From Limnohabitans sp. Rim8 (GTDB lineage: Bacteria; Pseudomonadota; Gammaproteobacteria; Burkholderiales; Burkholderiaceae_C), in the NCBI RefSeq assembly GCF_945901735.1, contig NZ_CAMDLM010000001.1, positions 124,001 through 188,000 of the forward strand: a stretch of 64,000 nt of DNA. Direction: 5' to 3'. Under the pieces are notes generated by a model. It saw nothing but the letters and a program-made list of their open reading frames with translations, did no database searches and was not told the origin of the DNA. The position numbers and the translations under genes were made by a program. Below are positions 9,517-18,723 of this stretch, piece after piece (the first letter of the stretch is position 1; every line of letters begins with the position of its first letter).

Positions 9517-9540
9517 AAAAGGCTGCTTGGCAGCCTTTTG
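9517..9540 (+). terminator. Rho-independent terminator
   Basis: A perfect 10-bp stem, AAAAGGCTGC with a TTG loop and GCAGCCTTTT, ends in a short T run. It lies between the Spy-like gene and the DUF2189 gene and would end transcription of the former and of the repeat tract. Confidence 0.65.
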
Positions 9541-9592
9541 CCATTTGATGCAGGTCAAATTCACAATTCGCCCAGTGGATAAGCTGGATGGC

Positions 9593-10477
9593 ATGACACA
9601 AGCTTCCCCTCCCCCCCACCGATCCCCCAACCCGCGACCCGAACACCCCCCGAGGGGGCGCGGTCGTTTGAACTTGCCTGGCGTTTTGCCCATCCATGGC
9701 AGGCAACCCTTGCATTGGCTCTATTTGGGATTGAAAGACATCTGCCATTCACCCTGGTTGAGCCTGGCCCACGGCCTGATCATGGCCATGGGTGGTGGGC
9801 TGATGACTTGGCTGGCACACGACCGATTCTGGTTACTGACCGGTGCGGTGTCTGGGTTTTTGGTTGTCGCTCCGGTTTTGGCCACCAGCTTGTACGCCAT
9901 GAGCCGCGCTGTTGAAAGAAACGAAGCTGTGAACCTGCGGCTTTTGTTCAACACCTGGACACAATGGCAAACCCTCCAGAACAACGAACCTGTGAGTTAC
10001 TGGTGCCTGGTGCGTTTTGGTTTGTTGCTGGGCTTGGCGGGAACAGGTTGGGTGATGACTTCGTCGGCCTTGATCTTTTTGCTGGCCCCAGTGCCTGTCC
10101 ATACCCCCATGGATTTCATTCACCACGTGGTCCTCAACCCCGACAGCGACTTGTTTGAACTGTGGCTGATGTTGGGTGGCTTTATGGCTGCACCCGTTTT
10201 TGCCTCCAGTGTGGTGGCGATGCCTTTGCTGCTGGACCGCCAACTCAACACCTTGCAAGCCGTTCTGACCAGCTGGAAGGTGGTCCTGACCCATCCCATG
10301 CCCATGGTGCTGTGGGCGTTTTTGATCATGGGCCTGAGCATGGTGGGCATTTTGAGTTTGTTCATTGGTTTGATCGTGATCGTGCCCATGCTGGGCCACG
10401 CCTCCTGGCATGCCTACCGCGATCTGGTAGACACCCGCGATGTGCCCGAACGCATGCCCCGTCTGGAAACAACGTGA
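9593..10477 (+). CDS. DUF2189 domain-containing inner-membrane protein
   Basis: The 294-aa protein has six or so hydrophobic segments and the DUF2189 signature around LAHGLIMAMGGGLMTWLAHDRFWLL and SGFLVVAPVLATSLYAMSR. A proline-rich cytoplasmic-looking N-terminus precedes them. The function of the family is unknown; it is widespread in proteobacteria. The start at 9593 is chosen because it follows the terminator and gives a family-like length; the track start at 9509 would place coding sequence in the terminator stem. Its stop overlaps the next ATG (TGATG), so the two are coupled. Confidence 0.75.
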   Translation: MTQASPPPHRSPNPRPEHPPRGRGRLNLPGVLPIHGRQPLHWLYLGLKDICHSPWLSLAHGLIMAMGGGLMTWLAHDRFWLLTGAVSGFLVVAPVLATSLYAMSRAVERNEAVNLRLLFNTWTQWQTLQNNEPVSYWCLVRFGLLLGLAGTGWVMTSSALIFLLAPVPVHTPMDFIHHVVLNPDSDLFELWLMLGGFMAAPVFASSVVAMPLLLDRQLNTLQAVLTSWKVVLTHPMPMVLWAFLIMGLSMVGILSLFIGLIVIVPMLGHASWHAYRDLVDTRDVPERMPRLETT

Positions 10478-10686
10478 TGTGGGATTTCACAGAAGCGCAG
10501 TTCGCCTGGTTTGGCTTGACCTTTGGCGTGAGCGCTTTCATGCTCTACATGTTGTTCATCGTCTTGCAGCTGGCCTGGGAATCTAAAGCAGGCAAATTTG
10601 GCACCTTTGTCATTTTTCTGGGCTTGGCTTTCGGCATGCTGGGTTTTGTGACCAAAGGGGTCATTCAATGGGTGATTGACAACTGA
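10477..10686 (+). CDS. DUF2788 domain-containing small membrane protein
   Basis: A 69-aa protein with two predicted membrane helices (FGVSAFMLYMLFIVLQLAW and FGTFVIFLGLAFGMLGFVTKGVI). It fits the DUF2788 family of uncharacterised proteobacterial membrane proteins. The ATG overlaps the TGA of the DUF2189 gene by one base. The track hides it inside a longer ORF in the same frame. Confidence 0.75.
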   Translation: MWDFTEAQFAWFGLTFGVSAFMLYMLFIVLQLAWESKAGKFGTFVIFLGLAFGMLGFVTKGVIQWVIDN

Positions 10687-10706
10687 AAAGCAACTCGGGA
10701 TAAACC

Positions 10707-10862
10707 TGTGGATAAAAATTTCGCAACCAATGACTTATCCACAGCTTGATCCCGTTTTGAAAAGTTGTTCATTTTGGCGTGACAGCACCAAAGCAAGGTC
10801 ACGCACATGCTTGAAAAACAGCCAAGTCCTTGTCCGAGTTAAAAAAAACCGCCTTGTCCACA
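10707..10862. promoter_or_regulatory. Cluster of DnaA boxes upstream of minC
   Basis: Two perfect 9-mer DnaA boxes occur: TGTGGATAA at 10707-10715 (inverted) and TTATCCACA at 10735-10743. A near match, TTGTCCACA, is at 10854-10862, followed by an AT-rich run (ATTTAAAGATATAAAACG, about 10891-10908). The tract is non-coding. It could be a DnaA-controlled minC promoter, a DnaA-titration site or part of an origin; three boxes are few for an oriC. Confidence 0.6.
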
Positions 10863-10972
10863 ACGCAACCCCGCCCCTACTGCTACGACTATTTAAAGAT
10901 ATAAAACGATAGAGAGATAACAACCAACAAGTGCGCTGTTAAGATTTGTGTCTTTTGCACCCTGACGGCAAC

Positions 10973-11737
10973 ATGGCGATCGCTTCAGAAGACCCTTCCA
11001 ACCCCTGTTACGAGATCAAAAGCGCCGATTTGTCCTCGGTGGCTTTGTTGCTCAAAACCACCGATATCGCAGAGGTTTCAGGGGCTTTGAAGCAACAATT
11101 GGCCGAAAGTCCTGGTTTTTTTAACCAAGATCCCGTGGTGATTGACGTCAGTGCTTTGGCCTTGTTGGACAATGAAACCATTGACCTTGCGCGCTTGATG
11201 GCTGTTTTGCGCGAACACGCACTGGTGCCTTTGGCCATCAAAGGGGCTCCACCTGCACTTTTATACTTGGCCAAGGGGGCGGGCTTGGTTGACGCATCCG
11301 ATGCCCGTATTCGGCGTTCTGTCCCCCTTGCTGAGGCACCAACAGCCCAAGCCCCCCCTGTTGAACAGCTTGCACCACAGCCCACACCCGCTGGCGCCAT
11401 GCGCATTGACAGGCCTCTGCGCTCAGGTCAACAGGTGTATGCCAAAGGGCGCGATCTGATTGTGATGGGCATGGTCAATGCCGGTGCTGAGGTGATTGCC
11501 GATGGCCACATCCATGTTTACGGCACTTTGCGTGGCAAAGCCATTGCGGGTGCCAGAGGCGATGGGGATGCCCAAATTTTTGCCATGGTGATGGAGCCCG
11601 AACTCATTTCCATCGCCGGGGTCTACCGCACCAGCGAAAATCCATTGTCCAAAGATGTTTTGGGCAAACCCGCACAAGTTTCTTTGCAGTCAGGTCCAGA
11701 TGGGGACAAACTGCTGATCACTCCTTTGAAAATATAA
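10973..11737 (+). CDS. minC: Septum site-determining protein MinC
   Basis: The 254-aa inhibitor of FtsZ assembly has an N-terminal MinC domain (IDVSALALLDNETIDLARL region), a proline-rich linker (TAQAPPVEQLAPQPTPAG) and a C-terminal beta-helix domain with the motif VNAGAEVIADGHIHVYGTLRGKAIAG, which binds MinD and dimerises. The ATG at 10973 gives the normal N-terminus; the track begins nine codons upstream without support. It is first in minCDE, 30 bp before minD, and is preceded by DnaA boxes. Confidence 0.95.
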   Translation: MAIASEDPSNPCYEIKSADLSSVALLLKTTDIAEVSGALKQQLAESPGFFNQDPVVIDVSALALLDNETIDLARLMAVLREHALVPLAIKGAPPALLYLAKGAGLVDASDARIRRSVPLAEAPTAQAPPVEQLAPQPTPAGAMRIDRPLRSGQQVYAKGRDLIVMGMVNAGAEVIADGHIHVYGTLRGKAIAGARGDGDAQIFAMVMEPELISIAGVYRTSENPLSKDVLGKPAQVSLQSGPDGDKLLITPLKI

Positions 11738-11767
11738 TTTTTTTATTTTGTCCAAGAAAGTTCATCC

Positions 11768-12583
11768 ATGGCAAAAATCGTTGTTGTGACCTCTGGCAAA
11801 GGCGGTGTGGGTAAAACCACGACCAGCGCCAGTTTCGCCACAGGCTTGGCCCTCAAAGGTTTCAAGACCGCTGTCATTGACTTTGATGTGGGCCTGCGCA
11901 ATCTGGACCTGATCATGGGTTGTGAGCGCCGCGTGGTGTATGACCTGATCAACGTGATCCAGGGCGAAGCCAACTTGAACCAAGCCCTCATCAAAGACAA
12001 ACAATGTGACAACTTGTTTGTGTTGGCGGCCTCTCAAACCCGTGACAAAGATGCCTTGTCTCAAGAAGGCGTTGAAAAGGTTTTGAACGACCTGAGTGGC
12101 ATGGGTTTCGAGTACATCGTGTGCGACTCACCTGCAGGAATTGAGACTGGTGCCTTGATGGCCATGCATTTTGCTGACGAGGCCTTGGTGGTGACCAATC
12201 CCGAGGTGTCTTCGGTACGCGATTCAGACCGCATTTTGGGCATGTTGGGGAGTAAAACCAAACGCGCCATTGAAGGCGCTGACCCCATCAAAGAACATTT
12301 GCTGATCACTCGCTACAACCCCAACCGGGTCGAAGAGGGGCAGATGCTGTCGCTGCAAGATATCCAGGACATCTTGCGCATCAAGTTGTTGGGCGTGATT
12401 CCCGAAAGCGAAAACGTGTTGCAAGCCTCCAACCAAGGCACACCCGCGATCCATATGGCCAACAGCGATGTGTCTGAGGCTTACAAAGACGTGATCGATC
12501 GTTTTTTGGGCGAAGACAAGCCTATGCGTTTCACCGAAGCTGAAAAACCCGGTTTTTTCAAACGTTTGTTTGGAGGCAAGTGA
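11768..12583 (+). CDS. minD: Septum site-determining ATPase MinD
   Basis: This 271-aa ParA/MinD-family ATPase has the deviant Walker A motif SGKGGVGKTT at residues 9-18, the AVIDFDVGLRNLD switch region and a C-terminal amphipathic membrane-targeting helix (PGFFKRLFGGK). It binds membrane as an ATP dimer, recruits MinC and is released by MinE, which keeps Z-rings at midcell. Length and order match minCDE of other proteobacteria. Confidence 0.97.
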   Translation: MAKIVVVTSGKGGVGKTTTSASFATGLALKGFKTAVIDFDVGLRNLDLIMGCERRVVYDLINVIQGEANLNQALIKDKQCDNLFVLAASQTRDKDALSQEGVEKVLNDLSGMGFEYIVCDSPAGIETGALMAMHFADEALVVTNPEVSSVRDSDRILGMLGSKTKRAIEGADPIKEHLLITRYNPNRVEEGQMLSLQDIQDILRIKLLGVIPESENVLQASNQGTPAIHMANSDVSEAYKDVIDRFLGEDKPMRFTEAEKPGFFKRLFGGK

Positions 12584-12586
12584 ACC

Positions 12587-12847
12587 ATGTCGTTTCTTTC
12601 CTTCCTCTTGGGCGAAAAGAAGAAAACTGCCAGTGTGGCCAAAGAGCGCCTGCAAATCATCCTGGCACACGAGCGCAGTGGCCGCAATGCAGCCGAGCCC
12701 GATTACCTGCCTGATTTGCAGCGTGAACTGGTGGCGGTGATCAGCAAGTACATCAAGATCAACCCCAACGACATCAAAGTCAATTTGGAGCGTCAGGACA
12801 ACCTTGAAGTGCTGGAAGTCAAAATCGAATTGCCCGATTCACGTTAA
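12587..12847 (+). CDS. minE: Cell division topological specificity factor MinE
   Basis: The 86-aa protein starts with the hydrophobic membrane-binding segment [15 protein letters not shown], then the MinD-contacting helix ([15 protein letters not shown]) and the C-terminal dimerisation domain ending LEVKIELPD. It stimulates MinD ATPase activity. It begins three bases after the minD stop and is followed by a strong terminator, so it closes the operon. Confidence 0.96.
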   Translation: MSFLSFLLGEKKKTASVAKERLQIILAHERSGRNAAEPDYLPDLQRELVAVISKYIKINPNDIKVNLERQDNLEVLEVKIELPDSR

Positions 12848-12907
12848 GCTTTTTTTGCCGTCTTTTGAGACATTATTCGCATGTCTCCGATGCGGTGTCT
12901 TCAGATG

Positions 12908-12940
12908 CCATGGCCCCTTGATTGGGGCCATGGTTTTTTT
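12908..12940. terminator. Terminator after minE
   Basis: A perfect 10-bp stem CCATGGCCCC / GGGGCCATGG with a six-base loop is followed by seven T residues. It ends minCDE transcription. The last bases overlap the stop codon of the convergent indolepyruvate oxidoreductase gene. Confidence 0.9.
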
Positions 12941-15900
12941 ATGGCTGGTCTAAAGACACCCACAAGGAACGTGCTGCGCGGATATTGCGTTCTTTGACGT
13001 GTCCGTAGCCTTTGATGTTTTCTGGCACTTGGGCCACTTTGACCGCATGTGCATGGGTTTGTTCTGACAGCTGCGTCAAGTGGCGCTCGATGTGCGCCAT
13101 GTACTCGCGAATCAGGGCACGCTCTGTCTGACGTTCTTCGGTTTTGCCAAAGAAGTCCAGTTTGGTGCCGCGCAAACCCTTGAGTTTGGCCAGTACCTTG
13201 AACCCCGTGAGCATGATGGGGCCGAACTTTCTTTTGACCAATTCACCTTGGCTGTTGCGCTTGGACCAAAGCGGCGGGGCCAAGTGGTAGTGCACTTTGA
13301 AGTCGCCCTCAAAACTGTTTTGAATGCGTTCCATGAATCCCGTTTGCGTGTGCAAACGGGCCACTTCGTATTCGTCTTTGTAGGCCATCAAACGGTACAG
13401 TTGACGCGCTACGGTTTCGCTCAACAGTGTTTTACCCAAAGGCGCTTCGGTGGTTTGCACGCGGCCCACGATGCTTTGGTAAAGCTGGGCATAAGCCGCG
13501 TCTTGGTAATCGGTCAATCGGGCCATGCGGTCGGCGATGAGGTCGTTCAAAGACTCGCGCTTTTTGAACTGGATCACTTGCACGGGCTGCAAGGTTTTCA
13601 TCAACGCGTCGAGTTGGTGCGCCGCGTGACGGCCCCACTCGAAAGCGGCCAAGTTGTTTTTGACCTGCACATCGTTGAGCTCAATGGCCCGCACCAAAGA
13701 CTCGCGATGCAAGGGCACCCAGCCTTTTTGCCAAGCGTAGCCCAGCAGCATGGGGTTCACATAAATGGTGTCGCCCATGAGTTGTTTGGCCAGGGTATCG
13801 GCATCAAAAGCGCCAACGCCCGACACGCCAACTTGCGCCGAAATTTCGGCCACACATTGATCAGCTGGGTTTTGCCAATTGCCATTTTTCACAAAAGCAG
13901 CGGTGGGTGTGCTGTTGCTGTTCAGGGCCACATGGGTGCGGCCTGCACGCATGCGTACCGTGGTTTCTTTGGAAGCACTGACGATGGGGTCGCAGCCGAT
14001 GATCAGGTCGGCAGCGGCCATGCTGACGCGAGTGGTGCGGATTTCGTCTTGGGTGTTAGCAACCAAAATGTGGCTCCAAGTGGCTCCGCCTTTTTGGGCC
14101 AGACCGGCGGAGTCTTGTGTGACGATGCCTTTGCCCTCCATGTGCGCGGCCATACCGAGCAGCTGGCCAATGGTGATGACGCCTGTGCCCCCAACACCGG
14201 CCACGACCATGCCCCAGGGTTGGTTGATGAGGGGCAGTTCGGGCTCGGGCAACGCACCCAACGTGGCAGGGTTTGGGGCTGAGCTGGTGGACGTGGCTTT
14301 CTTTTTGAAGGTGCCGCCCTCCACCGTGACAAAGCTCGGGCAAAAGCCCTTGAGGCAACTGGTGTCCTTGTTGCAGGTGCTTTGGTTGATGGCGCGTTTG
14401 CGTCCCAAAGGGGTTTCAAGTGGTTCGACCGACAAGCAGTTGGACTGCACGCTGCAATCGCCGCAGCCTTCGCAGACTTCTTCGTTGATCATCACGCGCA
14501 CAGCCGGGTCGACCAGGGTGCCTCGCTTGCGGCGGCGGCGTTTTTCGGTGGCGCAGGTCTGGTCGTAAATGATGACGGATGTGCCTTTGATTTCTCGCAT
14601 TTCACGTTGAATGCGGTCGAGCTCGTCGCGGTGGAATACACGCACGCCTTCGACCAAAGCCACGCCCTCGTATTTCTCGGGTTCGTCCGTCACGACCACG
14701 ATGCGTTGCGCACCTTCGGCCTTCATGCTCATGGCGATCTGCACCACGCTGTGGCCTTCAGACCGTTCGCCCACGGGTTGGCCGCCTGTCATGGCGACGG
14801 CGTCGTTGTACAAAATCTTGTAGGTGATGTTCACACCCGAAGCCACGCTCTGGCGCACGGCCAAAATGCCGCTGTGAAAATAAGTGCCATCGCCGATGTT
14901 GGCAAAAATATGCTGGTCAGTGCAAAAGGGCTGTTGGCCGCTCCAGGGCACGCCTTCGCCACCCATTTGGGTGAAGCCCGTGGTGCTGCGGTCCATCCAG
15001 AGGCTCATGAAATGGCAACCAATCCCGGCCATGGCGCGTGAGCCTTCGGGCACCTTGGTGGAGGTGTTGTGTGGACAGCCTGAGCAGAACCAGGGGGTGC
15101 GTTCGGCAGCCGCACCCAAGGTCAGCGTTTGCAAGGATTTTTCTTTGGCGTCCAACACGGCCAGGTGCGCGTCGAGGCGGGCGGTGGTGTCGGCATCCAC
15201 GCCCAGCTTTTTCAACCGCTTGGCAATGGCCCGTGCAATCAACGCGGGTGTCAGGTCGGCATTGGCCCGCAGCAAGGTGCGCTGTGTCGGATTGGGTGTC
15301 GACCATTCGCCGCCCGAGGTGTCGCCATCGGCTTCGTCGAATTTGCCCACGATGGTGGGGCGCACATCGTCGCGCCAGTTGTACAGCTCTTCCTTGAGTT
15401 GGTATTCGATGACTTGGCGTTTTTCTTCGACCACCAAAATCTCGCGCAGACCAGTGGCAAATTCGCGGGTGGTGTGCGCTTCGAGCGGCCAGACCACGCC
15501 CACTTTGTGCACCCGTATGCCCAGGCGTTGGCAGGTGGCGTCATCCAGTCCCAGATCGAGCAGGGCCTGGCGCGTGTCGTTGAAGGCCTTGCCGCTGGCG
15601 ATCAGGCCAAAGCGATCGTTGGGGCCCTGGATGACGTTGTGGTTGAGCTTGTTGGCGCGGATGTAGGCCAGTGCGGCGTACCACTTGTAGTCAAACAAAC
15701 GAGCCTCTTGTTCCAGCGCAGTATCGGGCCAGCGGATGTGCACGCCGCCGGGCGGCATCACAAATTCTGGCAAGACGATCTGCACGCGCTCGGGGTCGAT
15801 GTGGGCCGTCGCACTGGACTCGACGATCTCTTGAATCGTCTTCATGCCCGACCAGATGCCGGCAAAGCGGCTGAGCGCGAGGGCGTGCAGGCCTTGGTCG

Positions 15901-16475
15901 AGGATGTCTTGTACGCTGGCCGGGAAAAACACGGGCAGGCCGCAGGCCTTGAAGATGTGGTCGCTTTGGTGCGCGGCGGTGGAACTTTTGGCCACATGGT
16001 CATCGCCCGCTACCGCCAGCACGCCGCCCCAAGGCGTGGTGCCGGCCATGTTGGCGTGTTTGAACACGTCTGAGCAGCGGTCCACGCCGGGGCCTTTGCC
16101 GTACCAGATGCCGAACACGCCATCAAATTTGTTGGTGCCCGGCGGTGCAAAACCCAGTTGCTGCGTGCCCCACAACGCGGTGGCGGCCAGCTCTTCGTTC
16201 ACGCCGGGTTGGAACACGATGTGCTGAGCTTTCAGGTGGTCTTTGGCCTTCCACAGTGACTGGTCGTAGCTGCCCAGTGGCGAGCCCCGGTAACCGCTGA
16301 TGAAGCCCGCCGTGTTTTTGCCTTGCAGTGCGTCGCGCTGGCGCTGCAGCATGGGCAGTTTGACCAAGGCCTGCACACCGCTCATGAAGGCGCGACCCAC
16401 ATCCAAGCTGTATTTGTCGTCCAGCGTCACGGTCTCCAGCGCTTGGCGAATCGATTCGGGCAAAGGGGCGTTCAT
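12939..16475 (-). CDS. Indolepyruvate ferredoxin oxidoreductase, fused alpha-beta protein
   Basis: The 1178-aa enzyme joins in one chain the parts that are separate in archaeal IorA and IorB: pyrimidine- and TPP-binding domains (GYRGSPLGSYDQ; GCPHNTSTKVPEGSR), a ferredoxin-like cluster (EEVCEGCGDCSVQSNC) and a C-terminal gamma-type domain (VAGVGGTGVITIGQLLG). It decarboxylates aryl-2-oxo acids such as indolepyruvate to aryl-acetyl-CoA, reducing ferredoxin or another carrier. The ATG at 16475 follows AGGAC and gives MNAPLPESIRQ; the track start is 36 codons too early. An Lrp-type regulator is divergent 119 bp away and likely controls it in response to an amino acid. Confidence 0.88.
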   Translation of the reverse strand: MNAPLPESIRQALETVTLDDKYSLDVGRAFMSGVQALVKLPMLQRQRDALQGKNTAGFISGYRGSPLGSYDQSLWKAKDHLKAQHIVFQPGVNEELAATALWGTQQLGFAPPGTNKFDGVFGIWYGKGPGVDRCSDVFKHANMAGTTPWGGVLAVAGDDHVAKSSTAAHQSDHIFKACGLPVFFPASVQDILDQGLHALALSRFAGIWSGMKTIQEIVESSATAHIDPERVQIVLPEFVMPPGGVHIRWPDTALEQEARLFDYKWYAALAYIRANKLNHNVIQGPNDRFGLIASGKAFNDTRQALLDLGLDDATCQRLGIRVHKVGVVWPLEAHTTREFATGLREILVVEEKRQVIEYQLKEELYNWRDDVRPTIVGKFDEADGDTSGGEWSTPNPTQRTLLRANADLTPALIARAIAKRLKKLGVDADTTARLDAHLAVLDAKEKSLQTLTLGAAAERTPWFCSGCPHNTSTKVPEGSRAMAGIGCHFMSLWMDRSTTGFTQMGGEGVPWSGQQPFCTDQHIFANIGDGTYFHSGILAVRQSVASGVNITYKILYNDAVAMTGGQPVGERSEGHSVVQIAMSMKAEGAQRIVVVTDEPEKYEGVALVEGVRVFHRDELDRIQREMREIKGTSVIIYDQTCATEKRRRRKRGTLVDPAVRVMINEEVCEGCGDCSVQSNCLSVEPLETPLGRKRAINQSTCNKDTSCLKGFCPSFVTVEGGTFKKKATSTSSAPNPATLGALPEPELPLINQPWGMVVAGVGGTGVITIGQLLGMAAHMEGKGIVTQDSAGLAQKGGATWSHILVANTQDEIRTTRVSMAAADLIIGCDPIVSASKETTVRMRAGRTHVALNSNSTPTAAFVKNGNWQNPADQCVAEISAQVGVSGVGAFDADTLAKQLMGDTIYVNPMLLGYAWQKGWVPLHRESLVRAIELNDVQVKNNLAAFEWGRHAAHQLDALMKTLQPVQVIQFKKRESLNDLIADRMARLTDYQDAAYAQLYQSIVGRVQTTEAPLGKTLLSETVARQLYRLMAYKDEYEVARLHTQTGFMERIQNSFEGDFKVHYHLAPPLWSKRNSQGELVKRKFGPIMLTGFKVLAKLKGLRGTKLDFFGKTEERQTERALIREYMAHIERHLTQLSEQTHAHAVKVAQVPENIKGYGHVKERNIRAARSLWVSLDQP

Positions 16476-16594
16476 GGTCTGTCCTGCGACTGATATGGAA
16501 AGCACAGTGTAGAGCGGGCTTGCCGACAAGTGCTTGCTTTCGGCGACAGGATTTGCCCTATGATTTGAAAGGATCTTGCGCAAAGAGGCTTATT

Positions 16595-17071
16595 TTGGAA
16601 ACACTGGACAAATTTGATTGGGCGATATTGAATGAACTGCAAACCAATGGCCGCCTGACCAATGCCGAACTTGCGCAGCGCGTGGGCTTGTCTGCTGCGC
16701 CGTGCTGGCGACGGGTGCGGGCGCTCGAAGAGTCTGGGGTCATCCAAGGCTACCGCGCCGAGATCGACCGGCAGAAGGTGGGCTTGGATGTGTTGGCCTT
16801 TGTGCGGCTGGACGCGGAGCGCAACCGGGGCGATGTGACGCGTCAATTGGAAGATGCGATCCTCAAAATCCCCGAAGTGGTGTCTTGCCATTACATCAGC
16901 GGCACCGGCACCTTTGAGTTGCAGGTGGTCAGCAAGGACCTGAACACCTTCAGCCAGTTTGCGCGGGATGTGTTGCTCAATCTCCCCAATGTGAAAGACC
17001 TGCACACCAGTTTTTCACTGGGCGAGGTCAAGGCCGCGGGGGCCTTGCCTTTGCAGGGGTACAAAGGATGA
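16595..17071 (+). CDS. Lrp/AsnC family transcriptional regulator
   Basis: The 158-aa protein has an N-terminal winged helix-turn-helix (FDWAILNELQTNGRLTNAELAQRVGLS) and a C-terminal RAM ligand-binding domain (VSCHYISGTGTFELQVV). The start is taken as the TTG at 16595, six bases after AAAGAGG, because it gives the usual Lrp beginning; the track ORF starts 25 codons earlier. It is divergent from the indolepyruvate oxidoreductase gene, its probable target. Its stop codon abuts the stop of the convergent glutamate dehydrogenase gene with no spacer. Confidence 0.85.
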   Translation: METLDKFDWAILNELQTNGRLTNAELAQRVGLSAAPCWRRVRALEESGVIQGYRAEIDRQKVGLDVLAFVRLDAERNRGDVTRQLEDAILKIPEVVSCHYISGTGTFELQVVSKDLNTFSQFARDVLLNLPNVKDLHTSFSLGEVKAAGALPLQGYKG

Positions 17072-18382
17072 TCAGGGGTACAAACCCCGCAATTCCCGCG
17101 CTTGCAAGATGCGCGTGCAAGCCACAATGAAAGTGGCCGTGCGCAGACTCACCTGGTTTTCGTCAGCGACCTGCCAGATGGCCGCAAAAGCTTCGCGCAT
17201 GATGCGCACCAGGCGGGCGTTGATGTCGTCTTCGCTCCAAAAGAAGCTTGAGAAATCCTGCACCCATTCGAAGTAACTCACCGTCACACCGCCAGCGTTG
17301 GCGATCACATCGGGCACGACCAGAATGCCCCGCTCGTGCAGGATGTCGTCTGCCTCGGGTGTGGTGGGGCCGTTGGCCCCTTCGATCACCATGCGGGCCC
17401 GAATTTGATGGGCGTTTTCTGCGGTGATTTGTTGCTCCAGCGCGGCCGGGATCAGGATGTCGCAATCCACGCCCCAGAACTGCTCATCGGGCAGGACCTC
17501 TGCATTTTCAAAACCCTGGACGCTGCCATGCTCGTCGACATGTTTCAGAAGGTTGGGCACATCGAGTCCAGATGCGTTGTAAACCGTGCCGCCATGGTCT
17601 TGCACCGCGACCACTGTGGCTCCGGCTTGGGCCAACAGCTTGGCTGCGATACCGCCCACATTGCCAAAGCCTTGCACGGCGATTTTGGCTTTTGTGATGT
17701 CCAGTCCGATGTGCTGAGCGGCTTCTTGGCCCACGGTGTAAACGCCACGCCCGGTGGCTTCACGTCGGCCCAATGAGCCGCCCAGAGCAATCGGCTTGCC
17801 GGTGACTACGCCTGAGGCCGTGGCGCCTTCGTTCATCGAGTAGGTGTCCATCATCCAAGCCATGATTTGCTCGTTGGTGTTCACGTCTGGGGCCGGGATG
17901 TCTTTGGTGGGGCCAATGATGATGCCGATCTCGCTGGTGTAGCGGCGTGTCAGGCGTTCCAGCTCGCCGCGAGACAAGGTTTTGGGGTCGACGCGAATGC
18001 CGCCTTTGGCTCCGCCAAAAGGCAGGTTGACGGCGGCGTTTTTGACCGACATCCATGCCGACAGCGCCATGACTTCCGACAGCGTCACACCCTGGTGAAA
18101 GCGCACGCCGCCTTTGCCAGGTCCACGGCTCGTGTTGTGTTGCACGCGGTAGCCCTCAAAGTGGGCCATGGTGCCGTTGTCCAACTCAATGGGCACGTCC
18201 ACGATCAGGGCACGCTTGGGGCGTTTGAGGGTTTCAACCCAGCGCGACAAGCTGCCCAGATAGGGCGTGACCCGGTCGACTTGCTGAAGATAAATGCCCC
18301 AGGGGCCGTGATGCTCGGGATTCAGGTAAGAGGGCAGAGCGTGCTGGCTTGTGGCCTTGGCGCTTGCGGCAGGGATGGACAT
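17072..18382 (-). CDS. Glutamate dehydrogenase (Glu/Leu/Phe/Val dehydrogenase family)
   Basis: The 436-aa enzyme has the conserved [14 protein letters not shown] and catalytic-lysine segments ([15 protein letters not shown]), the [17 protein letters not shown] stretch and the Rossmann motif VQGFGNVGG. It interconverts glutamate and 2-oxoglutarate with NAD(P). The ATG at 18382 is chosen over 18496 because it gives a normal family N-terminus and follows an AAAGG site. It is convergent with the Lrp gene. Cofactor choice cannot be read safely. Confidence 0.92.
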   Translation of the reverse strand: MSIPAASAKATSQHALPSYLNPEHHGPWGIYLQQVDRVTPYLGSLSRWVETLKRPKRALIVDVPIELDNGTMAHFEGYRVQHNTSRGPGKGGVRFHQGVTLSEVMALSAWMSVKNAAVNLPFGGAKGGIRVDPKTLSRGELERLTRRYTSEIGIIIGPTKDIPAPDVNTNEQIMAWMMDTYSMNEGATASGVVTGKPIALGGSLGRREATGRGVYTVGQEAAQHIGLDITKAKIAVQGFGNVGGIAAKLLAQAGATVVAVQDHGGTVYNASGLDVPNLLKHVDEHGSVQGFENAEVLPDEQFWGVDCDILIPAALEQQITAENAHQIRARMVIEGANGPTTPEADDILHERGILVVPDVIANAGGVTVSYFEWVQDFSSFFWSEDDINARLVRIMREAFAAIWQVADENQVSLRTATFIVACTRILQARELRGLYP

Positions 18383-18544
18383 GTGATGTTGCCTTTCTTG
18401 AAACTGACGGTTTGTCAGCGGTCCAAATGGTAGGAGGACACGGCTTTGCTGTCCAAGGCCGCTTGGCTGTTGATCCATGCATTTGGCGCATAACATGGTC
18501 TGTGAGGCGCAGATTCATCCATGTCGCTTTACGAAACGATGGTC

Positions 18545-18608
18545 GTCGGACCCCAAAGGCCCGACCGACGAGGGATTGGTCTTTGTTGGTCGTGCCTTTA
18601 GGTCCGAC
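18545..18608. repeat. Intergenic palindromic repeat family A, full hairpin
   Basis: Outer arms GTCGGACCCCAAAGGC and GCCTTTAGGTCCGAC are near-perfect complements enclosing a second, looser stem (CCGACCGACGA / TTGGTCGTG). It lies in the 341-bp gap between the starts of the glutamate dehydrogenase and mnmG genes. The rest of that gap holds only a small hairpin (CTGACGGTTTGTCAG, near 18402) and no gene; the ORF extending mnmG upstream through it is not credible. Confidence 0.8.
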
Positions 18609-18723
18609 AGGTGGGGTGGTTGACCCTACCTGTAAAATCAGCAACTTCAGCCGACCCCGTGGCAGGGTGGCTCCATGGCGCTGGTGGCGTTCATTTATGG
18701 GCCTCGATGCGAGGCAGACCAAC

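Noticed and set aside
10676-10912. 78-aa ORF in the DnaA-box gap
   Set aside because: It has no ribosome site or known pattern and would lie across DnaA boxes and an AT-rich run.
18601-18640. Sigma-70 promoter for mnmG using TTGACC and TAAAAT
   Set aside because: The two hexamers are only seven bases apart, far too close for a -35/-10 pair.
18349-18723. Upstream extension of mnmG to give a 785-aa protein
   Set aside because: The extension translates a hairpin repeat and antisense of glutamate dehydrogenase; the ATG at 18724 gives the normal protein.
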